Positions 1 through 8,288 of a stretch of DNA of 40,330 nucleotides are shown here, one piece after another. The notes beneath the pieces are model-generated. The model saw nothing but the letters and a program-made list of their open reading frames with translations. It was not told the DNA's origin and ran no database searches. The translations under genes were made by a program, and so were the position numbers. Origin of the DNA: Clostridium sp. N3C (lineage in GTDB: Bacteria > Bacillota > Clostridia > Clostridiales > Clostridiaceae); the NCBI RefSeq assembly GCF_900095445.1, contig NZ_FMJL01000032.1, positions 1 through 40,330 of the forward strand. The letters are read 5' to 3'. Each line of letters opens with the position of its first letter. Positions within the stretch are counted from its first letter, which is position 1.

Positions 1-318
1 CTTTCTTTTTGTTCCAACATAGGAACCCATTCCACCAGATACATTTATCACCTTATATCCTTGCTTTTCAAGTAATTTAACTGTTCTACTGCTTCTACCG
101 CCAGATTGGCACATAATATAATAGGTTTTATCTTTAGTTAAATATTTTTCTGGACTTTCCAATAAATTTCCCATAGGTATATTTTTCGCTGTCTTTATTG
201 TTCCGTTTTTATACTCAAAAGGTTCTCTTATATCTATTAAATCGATTTTACCAATTAGGTTATCCAAGTCATTTACATTAATAACCTGACTATTATCTCT
301 TTTCAAAAATTCAAACAC
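1..318 (-). CDS. rhodanese-like domain protein (partial, C-terminus beyond window)
   Basis: This gene is read from a GTG start at 318 and runs off the left edge, so 106 codons are visible. The protein is a single rhodanese domain. It has the typical LIDIRE-type segment near residues 29-34 and an active-site loop CQSGGRSS around residues 73-80, where the Cys carries the persulfide in active sulfurtransferases. A GG-G motif follows (VSGGMGSY). An AAGGAGG ribosome-binding site lies 8 bases upstream of the GTG, which supports this start. Family knowledge: such stand-alone domains move sulfane sulfur between thiols in the cytoplasm; the substrate cannot be told from sequence. A TATAAT box and a CRP/FNR-like palindrome lie upstream (see separate entry). 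Confidence 0.88.
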   Translation of the reverse strand, partial: MFEFLKRDNSQVINVNDLDNLIGKIDLIDIREPFEYKNGTIKTAKNIPMGNLLESPEKYLTKDKTYYIMCQSGGRSSRTVKLLEKQGYKVINVSGGMGSYVGTKRK

Positions 319-374
319 TTTAATTTCCTCCTTCAATTATCACCATAGATTCTTGTTCCTTCATCTTAAGTTTA

Positions 375-415
375 ATTATAGTGATTTTCATAATTTTATC
401 TGTGACCTAATCACA
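375..415 (-). promoter_or_regulatory. candidate promoter with CRP/FNR-type palindrome upstream of the rhodanese gene
   Basis: On the minus strand a TATAAT hexamer occupies 375-380. Upstream of it lies a perfect inverted repeat, TGTGA-N5-TCACA, at 401-415. The palindrome centre (408) lies about 40 bases from the expected transcription start near 368, which is the place used by class II activators of the CRP/FNR superfamily. No good -35 box is seen at the expected place, which fits an activator-dependent promoter. The spacer is 5 rather than the 6 of E. coli CRP sites. Assignment to a particular regulator is inference. Confidence 0.45.
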
Positions 416-460
416 TAAATATGGTTAGTGATATAGGTACTTTTTATCCTAGGGGTAAAG

Positions 461-497
461 AAAAAAGCTCACTAAGGCATTAACACCTAGTAAGCTT
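461..497 (-). terminator. rho-independent terminator of the P-loop kinase gene
   Basis: A 12-13 bp stem (arms 465-477 and 485-497, one mismatch) with a short loop is followed on the minus strand by a run of T (461-466). It sits about 25 bases past the end of the kinase gene. Confidence 0.75.
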
Positions 498-523
498 TAC
501 ATTTTCAATTATATTTTCTAAAC

Positions 524-1018
524 TTATAACCCAATAATCTCGTCTACTATTACATCAATATCCTTATTACTTGTATCAATCTTTATTGATTGCAGTTTAT
601 TATAGCATGGAATTCTCTCAACACTTCTATTAATTATGTCCAGCGTTCTTAATCCTAAAGCAATATCCTTTTCTAATCTCTTTCTTAAGCTTTCTTCATC
701 ACATATCAAAGAAATTACTTTTACCTCACAGTCTGTCTTATGTATATTAGCTAAAATAGTATCAATTATTTCTTGCTCATGCATTACCCAGCAGAAAACA
801 ACATTGTCATATGCAGAGCAATTTATGAACTGATTTAACATGAAGCATATGTTACCCATTACCATTCTTTTTGATTCTTCAGTAACCATGAATGGATGAG
901 CATCCCAGCACCAATCTCCATCTAGAAATACACAATTGTCCAATTTTAATTTTAGTTGCTGGCACACAGTGGTTTTTCCAACGCCCATGGTGCCGCCGAT
1001 AAGATAAATTGTCTTCAT
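524..1018 (-). CDS. small P-loop nucleotide kinase / AAA-type ATPase-like protein
   Basis: The 164-residue protein starts MKTIYLIGG and has a Walker A motif GGTMGVGKTT at residues 8-17, followed by a helix (VCQQLKLKL) and a strand ending in LDGDWCWD. The general plan is that of small cytosolic P-loop kinases that phosphorylate nucleotides, sugars or antibiotics; the substrate is unknown. The start at 1018 was chosen because GGAGATGA lies just upstream. The open frame runs on upstream to about 1087, but that extension encodes the tail of an XRE helix-turn-helix domain (next entry) and is probably not part of this protein, although a fused product cannot be excluded. A terminator follows at 461-497. 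Confidence 0.75.
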   Translation of the reverse strand: MKTIYLIGGTMGVGKTTVCQQLKLKLDNCVFLDGDWCWDAHPFMVTEESKRMVMGNICFMLNQFINCSAYDNVVFCWVMHEQEIIDTILANIHKTDCEVKVISLICDEESLRKRLEKDIALGLRTLDIINRSVERIPCYNKLQSIKIDTSNKDIDVIVDEIIGL

Positions 1019-1029
1019 TGATTCATCTC

Positions 1030-1215
1030 CTAACATACAAGCAAAATCTTCCTTGCTAATTTTTTCCCCTGATAGTACTTCATTCACCGAAACATCAAGT
1101 TCTTTACATAATGGTAGTAATAATTAAACATCAGGAAAGCCCTTACCCGTTTCCCACTTTTTCAACACATAGATAAATTAAATATCCTGGATACTCTTTT
1201 CCTATATCAATTTCA
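1030..1215 (-). pseudogene. remnant of an XRE-family helix-turn-helix regulator
   Basis: Read on the minus strand, one frame gives KWETGKGFPDV, a TAA stop, then LLLPLCKELDVSVNEVLSGE. This is the classic second half of a HTH_XRE domain (VSKWETGKGFPDVSLL...LDVSVNELLSGEK). The first half of the domain is not recognisable, and stops occur upstream. The remnant reads in frame into the extension of the kinase frame, so the two may once have been one protein or may have been joined by deletion. No functional product is expected unless translation restarts at the kinase ATG. Confidence 0.6.
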
Positions 1216-1257
1216 GACTGTCTTCATGATGGTCTAGTTCTATTTAGTCCATTAGAA

Positions 1258-1402
1258 TTATTAATCTCATCCTGATTAGTTATCCCTCTAGCCTTCGCCT
1301 CATCCACCGCTTTATTAAATAAATCTATATTTTTATATTACTGGTTTCATTATGTACCAGAAGCTACTCTTCTCCAACAAAGTAAGTATAATAATCATCT
1401 AC
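1258..1402 (-). pseudogene. decayed coding remnant of unknown family
   Basis: The stretch between the two XRE-type genes is not an intact gene. Minus-strand frames hold coding-like pieces: DYYTYFVGEE, a stop, LLVHNETSNIKI, a stop, then in another frame NKAVDEAKARGITNQDEINN. The amino-acid composition looks like real protein, but there are at least two stops and one frame change. The family is not recognised. Confidence 0.35.
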
Positions 1403-1432
1403 TTATATGCAGAACTTGGATATTCTCGAATT

Positions 1433-2368
1433 TTATAATTCAATCCCATAATAATATCTAATCATTTCCTGTTGCACATGAATTGGAATATAGATATCTC
1501 CTGTGAAAATAGCTTTTCCTTTGTAACTATTGCCTTTTAAGTATGTTTTCTCCTGTATTATTAGACGTGTCTCGGCATAATATCTAAATACTTCTGCCTG
1601 AAAAGCACTAAGTCCTTTTCCTACATTCGGTTCAAAAGTCAAAATAGAAAAATAGTAATTTTCTCCAAATTTATCTTTAGAAGTAATATACTCCTTCATC
1701 GCTGGATACTCTTCTTTCTCAAGCTCGATAATATGTTCTTTTAGTCTCTTAGCTAAATTTGTAGTTTGACCTATTCTTAGCAAGGTTCCATCTCTATCAC
1801 ATATTCCATATACACCACTAACTTCGGAATAATTCTCTAACTCTTCCATGGACCTCAGAGGTATATCAACTCTTTTTATCTCGATCTCATTATTTTTAAG
1901 AGCCAATAAGTCACCGAGAACCTTCGAAAAATTGCATTTATGAGTAGTTTCACCTGGCCTAGACCAAGAGAGGCCAGCAAATAGAGCGGCTTCTAGTAGC
2001 ATGGAATCTGATATCCCAAATACACTCCCTAGATTGCGTCTAAATATCTCCACTTGTTTCCATATGTATGCGAACTGGAACTCATCAATTTCCATTATAC
2101 TGTTTACAACACTAGCTCTCTTTTTCATAGCGGTATTAACTTGATAGTATGTATCTTTTTGAAATTCATTGTTGTCTTCCTTTAAGTCTTCTATAGCAAC
2201 TCCTAAAGCTGTAGCGATTTTTTTTAATGTTGTCGGAAAGGGGCGTGCTAGTTCAGAAGTCTCGATCTTGTTAAGCGTAACTACTGATATTCCTGCTACT
2301 TCTGCTAATTCATATTGTGTAAGGCCTCTTTCTTGTCTTAATTCTATTATTTTTTTCCTATTAACCAT
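1433..2368 (-). CDS. XRE helix-turn-helix protein fused to a GIY-YIG-like domain
   Basis: The protein has 311 residues. Residues 1-60 form an XRE-type helix-turn-helix (ELRQERGLTQYELAEVAGIS, then TLNKIE and the LGVAIEDL helix). A linker/helical domain follows (residues about 75-180). Residues about 185-305 look like a GIY-YIG module: SGVYGICDRDGTLLRIGQTT, then NLAKRLKEH with the conserved Arg and His, and AETRLI with the conserved Glu near the end. The second Tyr of GIY-YIG is replaced (RIG), so nuclease activity is uncertain. The start at 2368 has AGGAG seven to eight bases upstream; an ATG at 2389 lacks a ribosome-binding site. Four iterated repeats lie directly upstream, suggesting autoregulation. 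Role not known: possible regulator, mobile-element or phage-type repressor, or defence protein. Confidence 0.8.
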   Translation of the reverse strand: MVNRKKIIELRQERGLTQYELAEVAGISVVTLNKIETSELARPFPTTLKKIATALGVAIEDLKEDNNEFQKDTYYQVNTAMKKRASVVNSIMEIDEFQFAYIWKQVEIFRRNLGSVFGISDSMLLEAALFAGLSWSRPGETTHKCNFSKVLGDLLALKNNEIEIKRVDIPLRSMEELENYSEVSGVYGICDRDGTLLRIGQTTNLAKRLKEHIIELEKEEYPAMKEYITSKDKFGENYYFSILTFEPNVGKGLSAFQAEVFRYYAETRLIIQEKTYLKGNSYKGKAIFTGDIYIPIHVQQEMIRYYYGIEL

Positions 2369-2383
2369 ATAACCGCTCCTCAA

Positions 2384-2485
2384 TTTCATTTTTATTTAAT
2401 TGTTACATTTTTATTTCATTTTATTACACAAAAAGTTTTTTCGCAATATTAATTTCATTTTTATTTCATTTTTTCATTTTTATTT
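2384..2485. repeat. four 14-bp iterons upstream of the XRE/GIY-YIG gene
   Basis: TTTCATTTTTATTT occurs at 2384-2397, 2453-2466 and 2472-2485, and with one change (TTACATTTTTATTT) at 2403-2416. Copies come in two pairs, each with a 19-base step, the pairs being 69 bases apart. Each pair is followed by a TTTTTTCGCAA block (2436-2446 and near 2484-2493). The repeats lie between the XRE/GIY-YIG gene and the divergent AraC gene, so they are good candidates for operator sites. They are T-rich, so chance similarity contributes. Confidence 0.55.
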
Positions 2486-2654
2486 TTTCGCAAAAATAAT
2501 ACCCCCACAATTTAAGGCTGGAGAGATATAAAAATCAACTTAAGCTATATTATCCATTTACACCTAAAGTTAAATGTGATAGCATCTAAGTAAAAGGCAA
2601 ATCATGGAGATTTTCGTAAAAAATTTAAACTTGAAACATAAGGAAGGCGTTATT

Positions 2655-3554
2655 ATGAATCTAACTACAATTGCTAGAGATTTTGATTATGAGCTTCCAC
2701 TCTTTTATAAAGAAAAGCATTCTTTTAACAATATAGAAGCGTTGGATTCTCGATTTTGTGTTGTTTTAATTACAAATGGAACTGGTGTATTAACAGTAAA
2801 TCAAAATAAATTTATCTTTCGGGCACCCTGTGTGCTTTGTATTAATGAAAAAGAGCATATGGTAATAGAGGAACAGTCTGATTTTGACTTTCAGATAATT
2901 TACTTTCATCCCTCTGTCATTAATAGTGCATTGAATTTTGAAACCATTAGAAATCTTCCTGAAAATGCACCGATTACTTTATATCAAGATAGTTATTGGA
3001 ATAAGTTCTTTCTAACACGATCAGAAAATTATCATGGTATTATTTCTATTGGGCCAATGACTATGAAAAGATTGACCTTGTTATATGCAAATCTAAACAA
3101 TGAAATTTCAAATCAAAATAGGGAAAATTGGCCTTGCAGAAGTCGATCTTACTTTTTGGAAATTCTTTTTACCATTGATAATGTGTCTATTGAAGAGATT
3201 TCCTTAGAAGAGCCTTTGCTTCTTCAGGTGAACGAGGATTTTGCTCCAATACTGCTTTACCTATACAATAATTATGATCAGAAAATAACAGTGGAGGACA
3301 TTACCACAAAATTTAATATTAATAGAACCACCCTATCGAAAATGTTTCGTGATAATGTAAATGATACTTTTATTTCATTTTTAAACAAGCTAAGGATTTC
3401 AATAGCGGCACAGCTTCTCAGAGATACTAAGCTTCCTATCTCAGAAATAATGTATCGGGTAGGTATGAATGATAGTGTGCATTTTCTAAGAACTTTTAAA
3501 AAATATACTGAACTGTCACCATCAGAGTACAGGAAAAAATATTGCTGGATGTAA
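2655..3554 (+). CDS. AraC-family transcriptional regulator
   Basis: The 299-residue protein has the usual AraC layout. An N-terminal cupin-like sensing domain (about residues 15-150) precedes a C-terminal double helix-turn-helix (about residues 200-299), with ISEIMYRVGMNDSVHFLRTFKKY and the closing LSPSEYRKKY signature. The start at 2655 is preferred because AAGGAAGG lies upstream; an in-frame ATG at 2604 has no such site. It is transcribed toward the lipoprotein gene 108 bases downstream and may control it, or itself. The ligand is unknown; cupin-type AraC proteins often sense sugars or small aromatics (family knowledge). Confidence 0.85.
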   Translation: MNLTTIARDFDYELPLFYKEKHSFNNIEALDSRFCVVLITNGTGVLTVNQNKFIFRAPCVLCINEKEHMVIEEQSDFDFQIIYFHPSVINSALNFETIRNLPENAPITLYQDSYWNKFFLTRSENYHGIISIGPMTMKRLTLLYANLNNEISNQNRENWPCRSRSYFLEILFTIDNVSIEEISLEEPLLLQVNEDFAPILLYLYNNYDQKITVEDITTKFNINRTTLSKMFRDNVNDTFISFLNKLRISIAAQLLRDTKLPISEIMYRVGMNDSVHFLRTFKKYTELSPSEYRKKYCWM

Positions 3555-3601
3555 TATAGATTGATAATTAACATAGTAATGCTGATGATTCACAATTATA
3601 T

Positions 3602-3657
3602 TCCCTCTTTACCTTTGCTATTCTTATAACTGTAAAGAAAATATAAAGAAAGAGGGA
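3602..3657 (+). promoter_or_regulatory. long-range hairpin able to mask the lipoprotein ribosome-binding site
   Basis: TCCCTCTTT at 3602-3610 is a perfect complement of AAAGAGGGA at 3649-3657, which contains the Shine-Dalgarno of the gene starting at 3663. The loop is 38 bases. If transcription starts upstream of 3602, the leader could hide the ribosome-binding site. No clear promoter fixes the start, so this is a hypothesis. Confidence 0.3.
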
Positions 3658-3662
3658 TATAA

Positions 3663-4571
3663 ATGAAAAGAAAGAAATTAATGAAAGGAATCATCCTACC
3701 ATGCCTATGTCTTTTCCTTATGACAGCTTGTAGTAATAAAGCTAATGATAATGCTAATAAAGAAAACAGTAAAGGTTGGCAAATAGTTAAAAAAGTTCCA
3801 ATTACTCATAAAGCAAATAAAGTAGCTTTTTATAACCTTGATTATGGTATTACCGTTGGTTATAATGGAGAAATCCATTATACAACTGATCAAGGAGAAA
3901 CATGGCCACGAGCAGAAAATCAGTCACATTGCCAATTTGGGGCTGAAATAGTAAATGAAAAAGTGTCCTATTCCGTCGGTAACCACAAGCACTTAGTTAA
4001 AACCGTTGATGGTGGTAAGACCTGGTCTAGAATAACTGATTTTGGTGGTGCTACTCCAAACCAATGCCAAATGGTTAGCTTTATTAACGAAAAGGTAGGT
4101 ATGATTGCTAGTCAAGTTCAACTAGCCTTTACAAAGGATGGGGGAGCTACTTGGGTAGAGCAAAAAGCTCCAAGTAAGATTATGTCAATTTATATGGTCA
4201 ATGAAACAGATGCTTATTTAGTTGGATTGGATAAGAAGCTATATGTAACCAAGGATGCGGGAGTTACATGGAAAAATGTTGCCTTTGATATTGAAGGATT
4301 TGAAGATGAAAATACTTTTTCCACACCACAAGCTTGTACCTTAACAATATCAGAGGATGGCAAAGGACAATTCCTGTACTTAGCAAAAGGCGGAGTATTA
4401 AGATGTTTTGAAACAGAGGATGGCTTTGCCACAGTAAGTAAAACTTGTGAACTTAATTTCTCCGAGAAAATGTCTAGTTCCAATAAGATGTATTTATCCC
4501 GAGATGGTAAGTATCTAACCTTGCAATCAATACTATGCGATGAGGCCTTAATTTTAACCTATGCTGAGTAA
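3663..4571 (+). CDS. lipoprotein with Asp-box (BNR/YCF48-like) beta-propeller repeats
   Basis: The 302-residue product begins with a lipoprotein signal (charged MKRKKLMKG, hydrophobic stretch, lipobox LMTAC with Cys at residue 22), so it should be lipid-anchored on the outer face of the membrane. Repeated Asp-box motifs follow: TTDQGETW, TVDGGKTW, TKDGGATW and TKDAGVTW, spaced about 40-45 residues apart as in sialidase-like or YCF48-like propellers. No sialidase catalytic residues are evident, so a binding or assembly role is more likely than hydrolysis. The ATG at 3663 follows AGAGGG. It lies downstream of, and in line with, the AraC regulator. Confidence 0.8.
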   Translation: MKRKKLMKGIILPCLCLFLMTACSNKANDNANKENSKGWQIVKKVPITHKANKVAFYNLDYGITVGYNGEIHYTTDQGETWPRAENQSHCQFGAEIVNEKVSYSVGNHKHLVKTVDGGKTWSRITDFGGATPNQCQMVSFINEKVGMIASQVQLAFTKDGGATWVEQKAPSKIMSIYMVNETDAYLVGLDKKLYVTKDAGVTWKNVAFDIEGFEDENTFSTPQACTLTISEDGKGQFLYLAKGGVLRCFETEDGFATVSKTCELNFSEKMSSSNKMYLSRDGKYLTLQSILCDEALILTYAE

Positions 4572-4602
4572 ATTCACTAAATAAATTTCGTTATAAGCAA
4601 AT

Positions 4603-4769
4603 CATGGCTACCCGTAAAACGGGTAGCATGCTCTAACCCAATAAGTTCATGTTAATGGCCGTATCTAAAGACACGTTGAATAGTCCGTCAATCGCATATT
4701 TTTTTCAGTCTGCCCCTAAAGGGCCTATTTATTTCTTGCCTTTGTTTTCTGACTCACCGTAAAGGGGTC
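4603..4769. repeat. cluster of three short hairpins in a 350-base gene-free stretch
   Basis: The gap between the lipoprotein and the secreted glycosidase-like gene (4572-4922) holds no gene. It has three small hairpins with A/T loops flanked by G/C runs: GCTACCCGT/ACGGGTAGC (4607-4615 with 4619-4627, extended by CATG on both sides), GCCC/GGGC (4712-4724), and an imperfect GAC..CC/GG.GTC (4751-4769). Only the second is followed by a T-rich run. They may be terminators for the two convergent genes, a small RNA, or the left-over ends of an IS200/IS605-like or REP-type element. None of these can be decided here. Confidence 0.45.
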
Positions 4770-4922
4770 AATAAATTCCTTTAAACTTATTTTATATTTA
4801 AGATTTGCGTGTCTATCGAACATCATAAGAGAACTTTTTTCCTTCAAATATCCCATAAATTGTGATACGCTCAACTTTTGTGCAAATATTATATGTTTTT
4901 GAAAAAACTTTTCAATGGAATA

Positions 4923-7469
4923 TTATTCTGTTATTTTAATGGTATCAAGTGCATATCTTCCATCAGAACGCATACCTTCAATGCTAAGCTTTATACCTGG
5001 TTTTCCCGTTGATGGATCAATAATTGCCACGCACAAAGTATATGTTCCTGCCTTCAAATTCTTAGGAATATCAATGCTCTGTTCTGTTTTTGTAACCCCT
5101 GGGAGCCATTTTGTAATATCTTCTGAGGTTATTGTTTGGGCTACTATATTACCATTGCTGTCAGCAAGGGACAGTTCTAATGGCCATTTATAGTAGAATG
5201 GAGCTACCCCTTTGTTATTCCACTGCATTTTTATATTTAATTTGCTTCCAACCTTTGCATTCCTATCATGGGTAACAGATTCCAGTACAAAATTATAACC
5301 CATAATATTTAGTAATGCATCTATGTTACATTGATAACTCTCTGAATCAGTCTTTAGATAATCTGCTGGTGAACAAGGTCCTAACCATGATGTATGGCTA
5401 GCTCTTATTTGACGAATGGTCTCCATAATTGTATCATCACTGATATACAGTTTTGCATTTCCATTTGCAAATTCACCGCCAGAGTAGTTGCTTTTCCAAA
5501 AGTCTGGCATAGCTGAAGCCTTTTGAGCCTCTTTGGCATTAGAAAATCCGGAAGCCGCATCCACATAGGATCCAATTTCATCCCAGCCATTTACAGTCCA
5601 ATCTATGAACTCGTCAGTGCTGTCCTTCATACCAAATACATCATTAAATAAACCTAAATTTTTATTTTTTGCAATAGGAAAAGGTTTTCTCATTCCCATC
5701 TTAACATTTTTAAAGTTGTCTATATAGTGTTGAACATACTTGTCAGAAACACTTAAGTTTGGGAATTTTCCTGAAACCTTCTCAGGCCAATTATGAAATT
5801 CTGCCCAGTGTCCAAGACTTCCAATTTGAACAAAGGCTATAATAGAAGGATCATCGTATCTTTTAGCTAATGCTTTTATTGCCTTCTCATGGGCAGCAAT
5901 AAGAGTAGGACTATTATAATTTGGCGCAAATCCCGCACCAATTTCCGGGCTATTATACCATTTACCACCCTGCTCACCATTATAATTTTCTTTTACAAGC
6001 TTATCATACAACCATTTTGGTATATCCATATGATTAGGGTCCTTGGTAGGGTTATCCATCACAAATCTTAGATTTAATTTAACACCCTTTTTACGCCAAT
6101 AATCAAAATTATATTTCTTTTCTACCCCTTCGAAATCATATTTTCCTTCAACAGGTTCTAGCTCACTCCACTTAATATCAAAGTATGCCATTTTCACTTC
6201 TTGGGTCTTTGACTCGTCTCTATTGCCATTACTTGCCCATGCAACCCAACCCTTATATGGGTTTGCCTTTGGAGTGTAATCTTCTACAGGATAAAATGTA
6301 TTTTCTTCAGCCTTGGTTTTCCATACGCTAGTTACTTTTAACTTTTCTCCATTTTGAGGAAGTCTATGTTTGCTCTTTCCTAAATAAGCAATACTTATTT
6401 GGCCAGCAGCAGGATTTCCAATTTGGGAAAGTTTAAGCTGCATTGTTACCGCATTATCTTGATAGTCCATATATACCGCTGATTTTTTGCTACTATCAAG
6501 CTTATTATTTCCTATGACAGGATACACATAGTTTCCTTTTACTACATATTCAATACCGGAATAATTTCCGTATTGATATCCGCCCTCTTTTACATCCAGA
6601 TAATACTCATTCTGTGTATTCAATTTACTTCCTTCTACTATGGTGTATAACTTATTAGCGTCCTGGGCTACTGACAATTTTAAGGTGCTAGTACCGTCAG
6701 AACCCTTTCCAGTAATGCTATTCCATTCATTTGTTTTTCCATCCTCATCAATATCATTATCAGCAAAATCCATCACCTTTGCATAAGGTAGATTAACCCA
6801 TATTTTTGGTGCAAAACCAGTATCATCCTTCAACCCCATGGAAATATGCAAATCCTTTTTCGCTGAAGCAAAGTAGCTCAAATTGATGGACAATTCAAGG
6901 CATTGGGTTCCATTGCTATCTTTTACAGCTGAACCTGTCTTTACACCAGTATTTTCCCATTTCCAATCAGGACCAACATATTTGTACATTTTCCAATCAC
7001 CGTTTTTATCGGACATAAGCATATACTCAGCTCCTGCCCCATTATCTCCGTACTGTCCCCAGTTTTTGTAGCCCGTGGATGTATCATTATCAGTATTAAT
7101 GTAAATATAGTTATCCTTTCCGTTTAGTGATTTTCCTAGAGCCATTATGTATAATTTTTCATTATCTTTAAAAGCATACAATTCTTTTAGGTTACCCTGA
7201 CCATCTGCTATCTTAAGATTGGTCCATTCATTTGAAGCATTAACCCCGTCAATTGTTATCTTAGGCTTATTTACAAATGAACTATTATTGCTTGTGCTAC
7301 TTGAAGCCTTACCCTGTTTGCCAGTACTCTGTTTTTCGCCACTCAGTGTCAGTGCTTTAATACTGTTTGCTGCATTGTTTGCGGCACTTGAACCTTTACT
7401 ATATGAAAAAACTATTGTACCTACCACTAGTAAAGATATAGCAAGAATAAAACTAACTACTTTTTTCAA
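4923..7469 (-). CDS. secreted or membrane-anchored CBM9-like / DUF4832 glycosidase-type protein
   Basis: The 848-residue protein starts at a TTG (7469) with GGGGG seven bases upstream. Residues 1-29 form a signal peptide or signal anchor, then comes a Ser/Asn-rich linker. Two CBM9/DOMON-like beta domains follow (about 68-230 and 235-385), the first with KITIDGVNASNEW and IYINTDNDTSTGY. Residues about 395-700 look like a TIM-barrel glycoside-hydrolase fold (YFDIKWSELEPVEGKYDFEG, GVKLNLRFVMDNP, AFVQIGSLGHWAEFH), and a DUF4832 beta-sandwich with PFYYKWPLELSL ends the protein. Family knowledge: DUF4832 proteins belong with GH42-like enzymes and act on extracellular polysaccharide. The substrate is unknown. 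A promoter lies at 7686-7714, giving a leader of about 210 bases. Confidence 0.8.
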   Translation of the reverse strand: MKKVVSFILAISLLVVGTIVFSYSKGSSAANNAANSIKALTLSGEKQSTGKQGKASSSTSNNSSFVNKPKITIDGVNASNEWTNLKIADGQGNLKELYAFKDNEKLYIMALGKSLNGKDNYIYINTDNDTSTGYKNWGQYGDNGAGAEYMLMSDKNGDWKMYKYVGPDWKWENTGVKTGSAVKDSNGTQCLELSINLSYFASAKKDLHISMGLKDDTGFAPKIWVNLPYAKVMDFADNDIDEDGKTNEWNSITGKGSDGTSTLKLSVAQDANKLYTIVEGSKLNTQNEYYLDVKEGGYQYGNYSGIEYVVKGNYVYPVIGNNKLDSSKKSAVYMDYQDNAVTMQLKLSQIGNPAAGQISIAYLGKSKHRLPQNGEKLKVTSVWKTKAEENTFYPVEDYTPKANPYKGWVAWASNGNRDESKTQEVKMAYFDIKWSELEPVEGKYDFEGVEKKYNFDYWRKKGVKLNLRFVMDNPTKDPNHMDIPKWLYDKLVKENYNGEQGGKWYNSPEIGAGFAPNYNSPTLIAAHEKAIKALAKRYDDPSIIAFVQIGSLGHWAEFHNWPEKVSGKFPNLSVSDKYVQHYIDNFKNVKMGMRKPFPIAKNKNLGLFNDVFGMKDSTDEFIDWTVNGWDEIGSYVDAASGFSNAKEAQKASAMPDFWKSNYSGGEFANGNAKLYISDDTIMETIRQIRASHTSWLGPCSPADYLKTDSESYQCNIDALLNIMGYNFVLESVTHDRNAKVGSKLNIKMQWNNKGVAPFYYKWPLELSLADSNGNIVAQTITSEDITKWLPGVTKTEQSIDIPKNLKAGTYTLCVAIIDPSTGKPGIKLSIEGMRSDGRYALDTIKITE

Positions 7470-7685
7470 GCAAATACCCCCTTATTATTGCTTAATTGTT
7501 TTAATTCCCCATGAATAGGACTGTGTTCCTTTTAATCGTTAATCTATCCTCCTCTCTTGCTCTCATTATCATTTTTACTGAATTCTTTCGAAGTACTTGT
7601 CCAATTTTCATGTACCCCTTCTTCCATTAGTTTTACGTTACCTATTGATCTTCATCGCAATCGTTTACTATAAATTTTTATTTTG

Positions 7686-7714
7686 ATTATAACATCCAAT
7701 AAATGTAATGTGAA
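7686..7714 (-). promoter_or_regulatory. sigma-A-type promoter of the secreted glycosidase-like gene
   Basis: On the minus strand TTCACA (7709-7714) and TATAAT (7686-7691) are separated by 17 bases. The leader to the TTG start is about 210 bases and contains no evident gene. Confidence 0.5.
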
Positions 7715-7787
7715 TCACTGTTTACCATATATTAACATTTTTCATTAAATGCTAATATTTATATCTTTTTTATTTGAGCCCCATGTA

Positions 7788-7832
7788 AAAAGCCGGTAAG
7801 GAAATCTGTGTAATTCTCCTCCCGGCTTTTTA
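7788..7832. terminator. bidirectional terminator-like inverted repeat
   Basis: AAAAAGCCGG and CCGGCTTTTT form arms of about 10 bp around a loop of about 24 bases, with T-runs on both strands. It lies between the promoter of the secreted protein and the decayed region to the right. Confidence 0.6.
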
Positions 7833-8106
7833 TCTTGAATTTTTTATTCAGTTGTAAACAGAACTATTTAACATTTCCTTTTACCTTCTTTTCTTAGCTT
7901 GGTAATTATACATAACCATTTCCTAACATCATAATCACTTTGTTGATATTGCAAGATACATTGATAAAACCATACTCATCAAATCTTTTACATATAGCCT
8001 ATGTTTCAAGCCAAGAATCAAATTATTAATTTACTTGATATAACCTCCCACTTATCATTGGTTCCGCTCTTTTTATTAATACCACAGTATCCCCATGTAT
8101 ATAACC

Positions 8107-8255
8107 TTATTTCGTATTAATATTCACGAACAACATTTCTTTATATTTAAAACCAATTAATTCTGGATATTTTTTAATTAAATCAGGTGAAAGATAAAAT
8201 GATATTACCAACTCATTCTTTTGATACTACTGGCGGATAGATTCTTCCCAAAAAT
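8107..8255 (-). pseudogene. C-terminal fragment of an unknown gene
   Basis: The 820-base gap 7470-8288 has no intact gene apart from the leader and terminator above. On the minus strand a fragment reads WEESIRQ, a TAG stop, then YQKNELVISFYLSPDLIKK and on to a TAA at 8107-8109. The composition is protein-like, but no start and no family were found. Confidence 0.3.
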
Positions 8256-8288
8256 CAAATTTTTATATACTCCAAATGAAAAAGGTCA

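Noticed and set aside
2384..2485. CRISPR-like array
   Set aside because: Units are too short, T-rich and not separated by unique spacers of even length.
4603..4630. Rho-independent terminator at the first hairpin after the lipoprotein
   Set aside because: No T-run follows on the plus strand, so it was grouped with the hairpin cluster instead.
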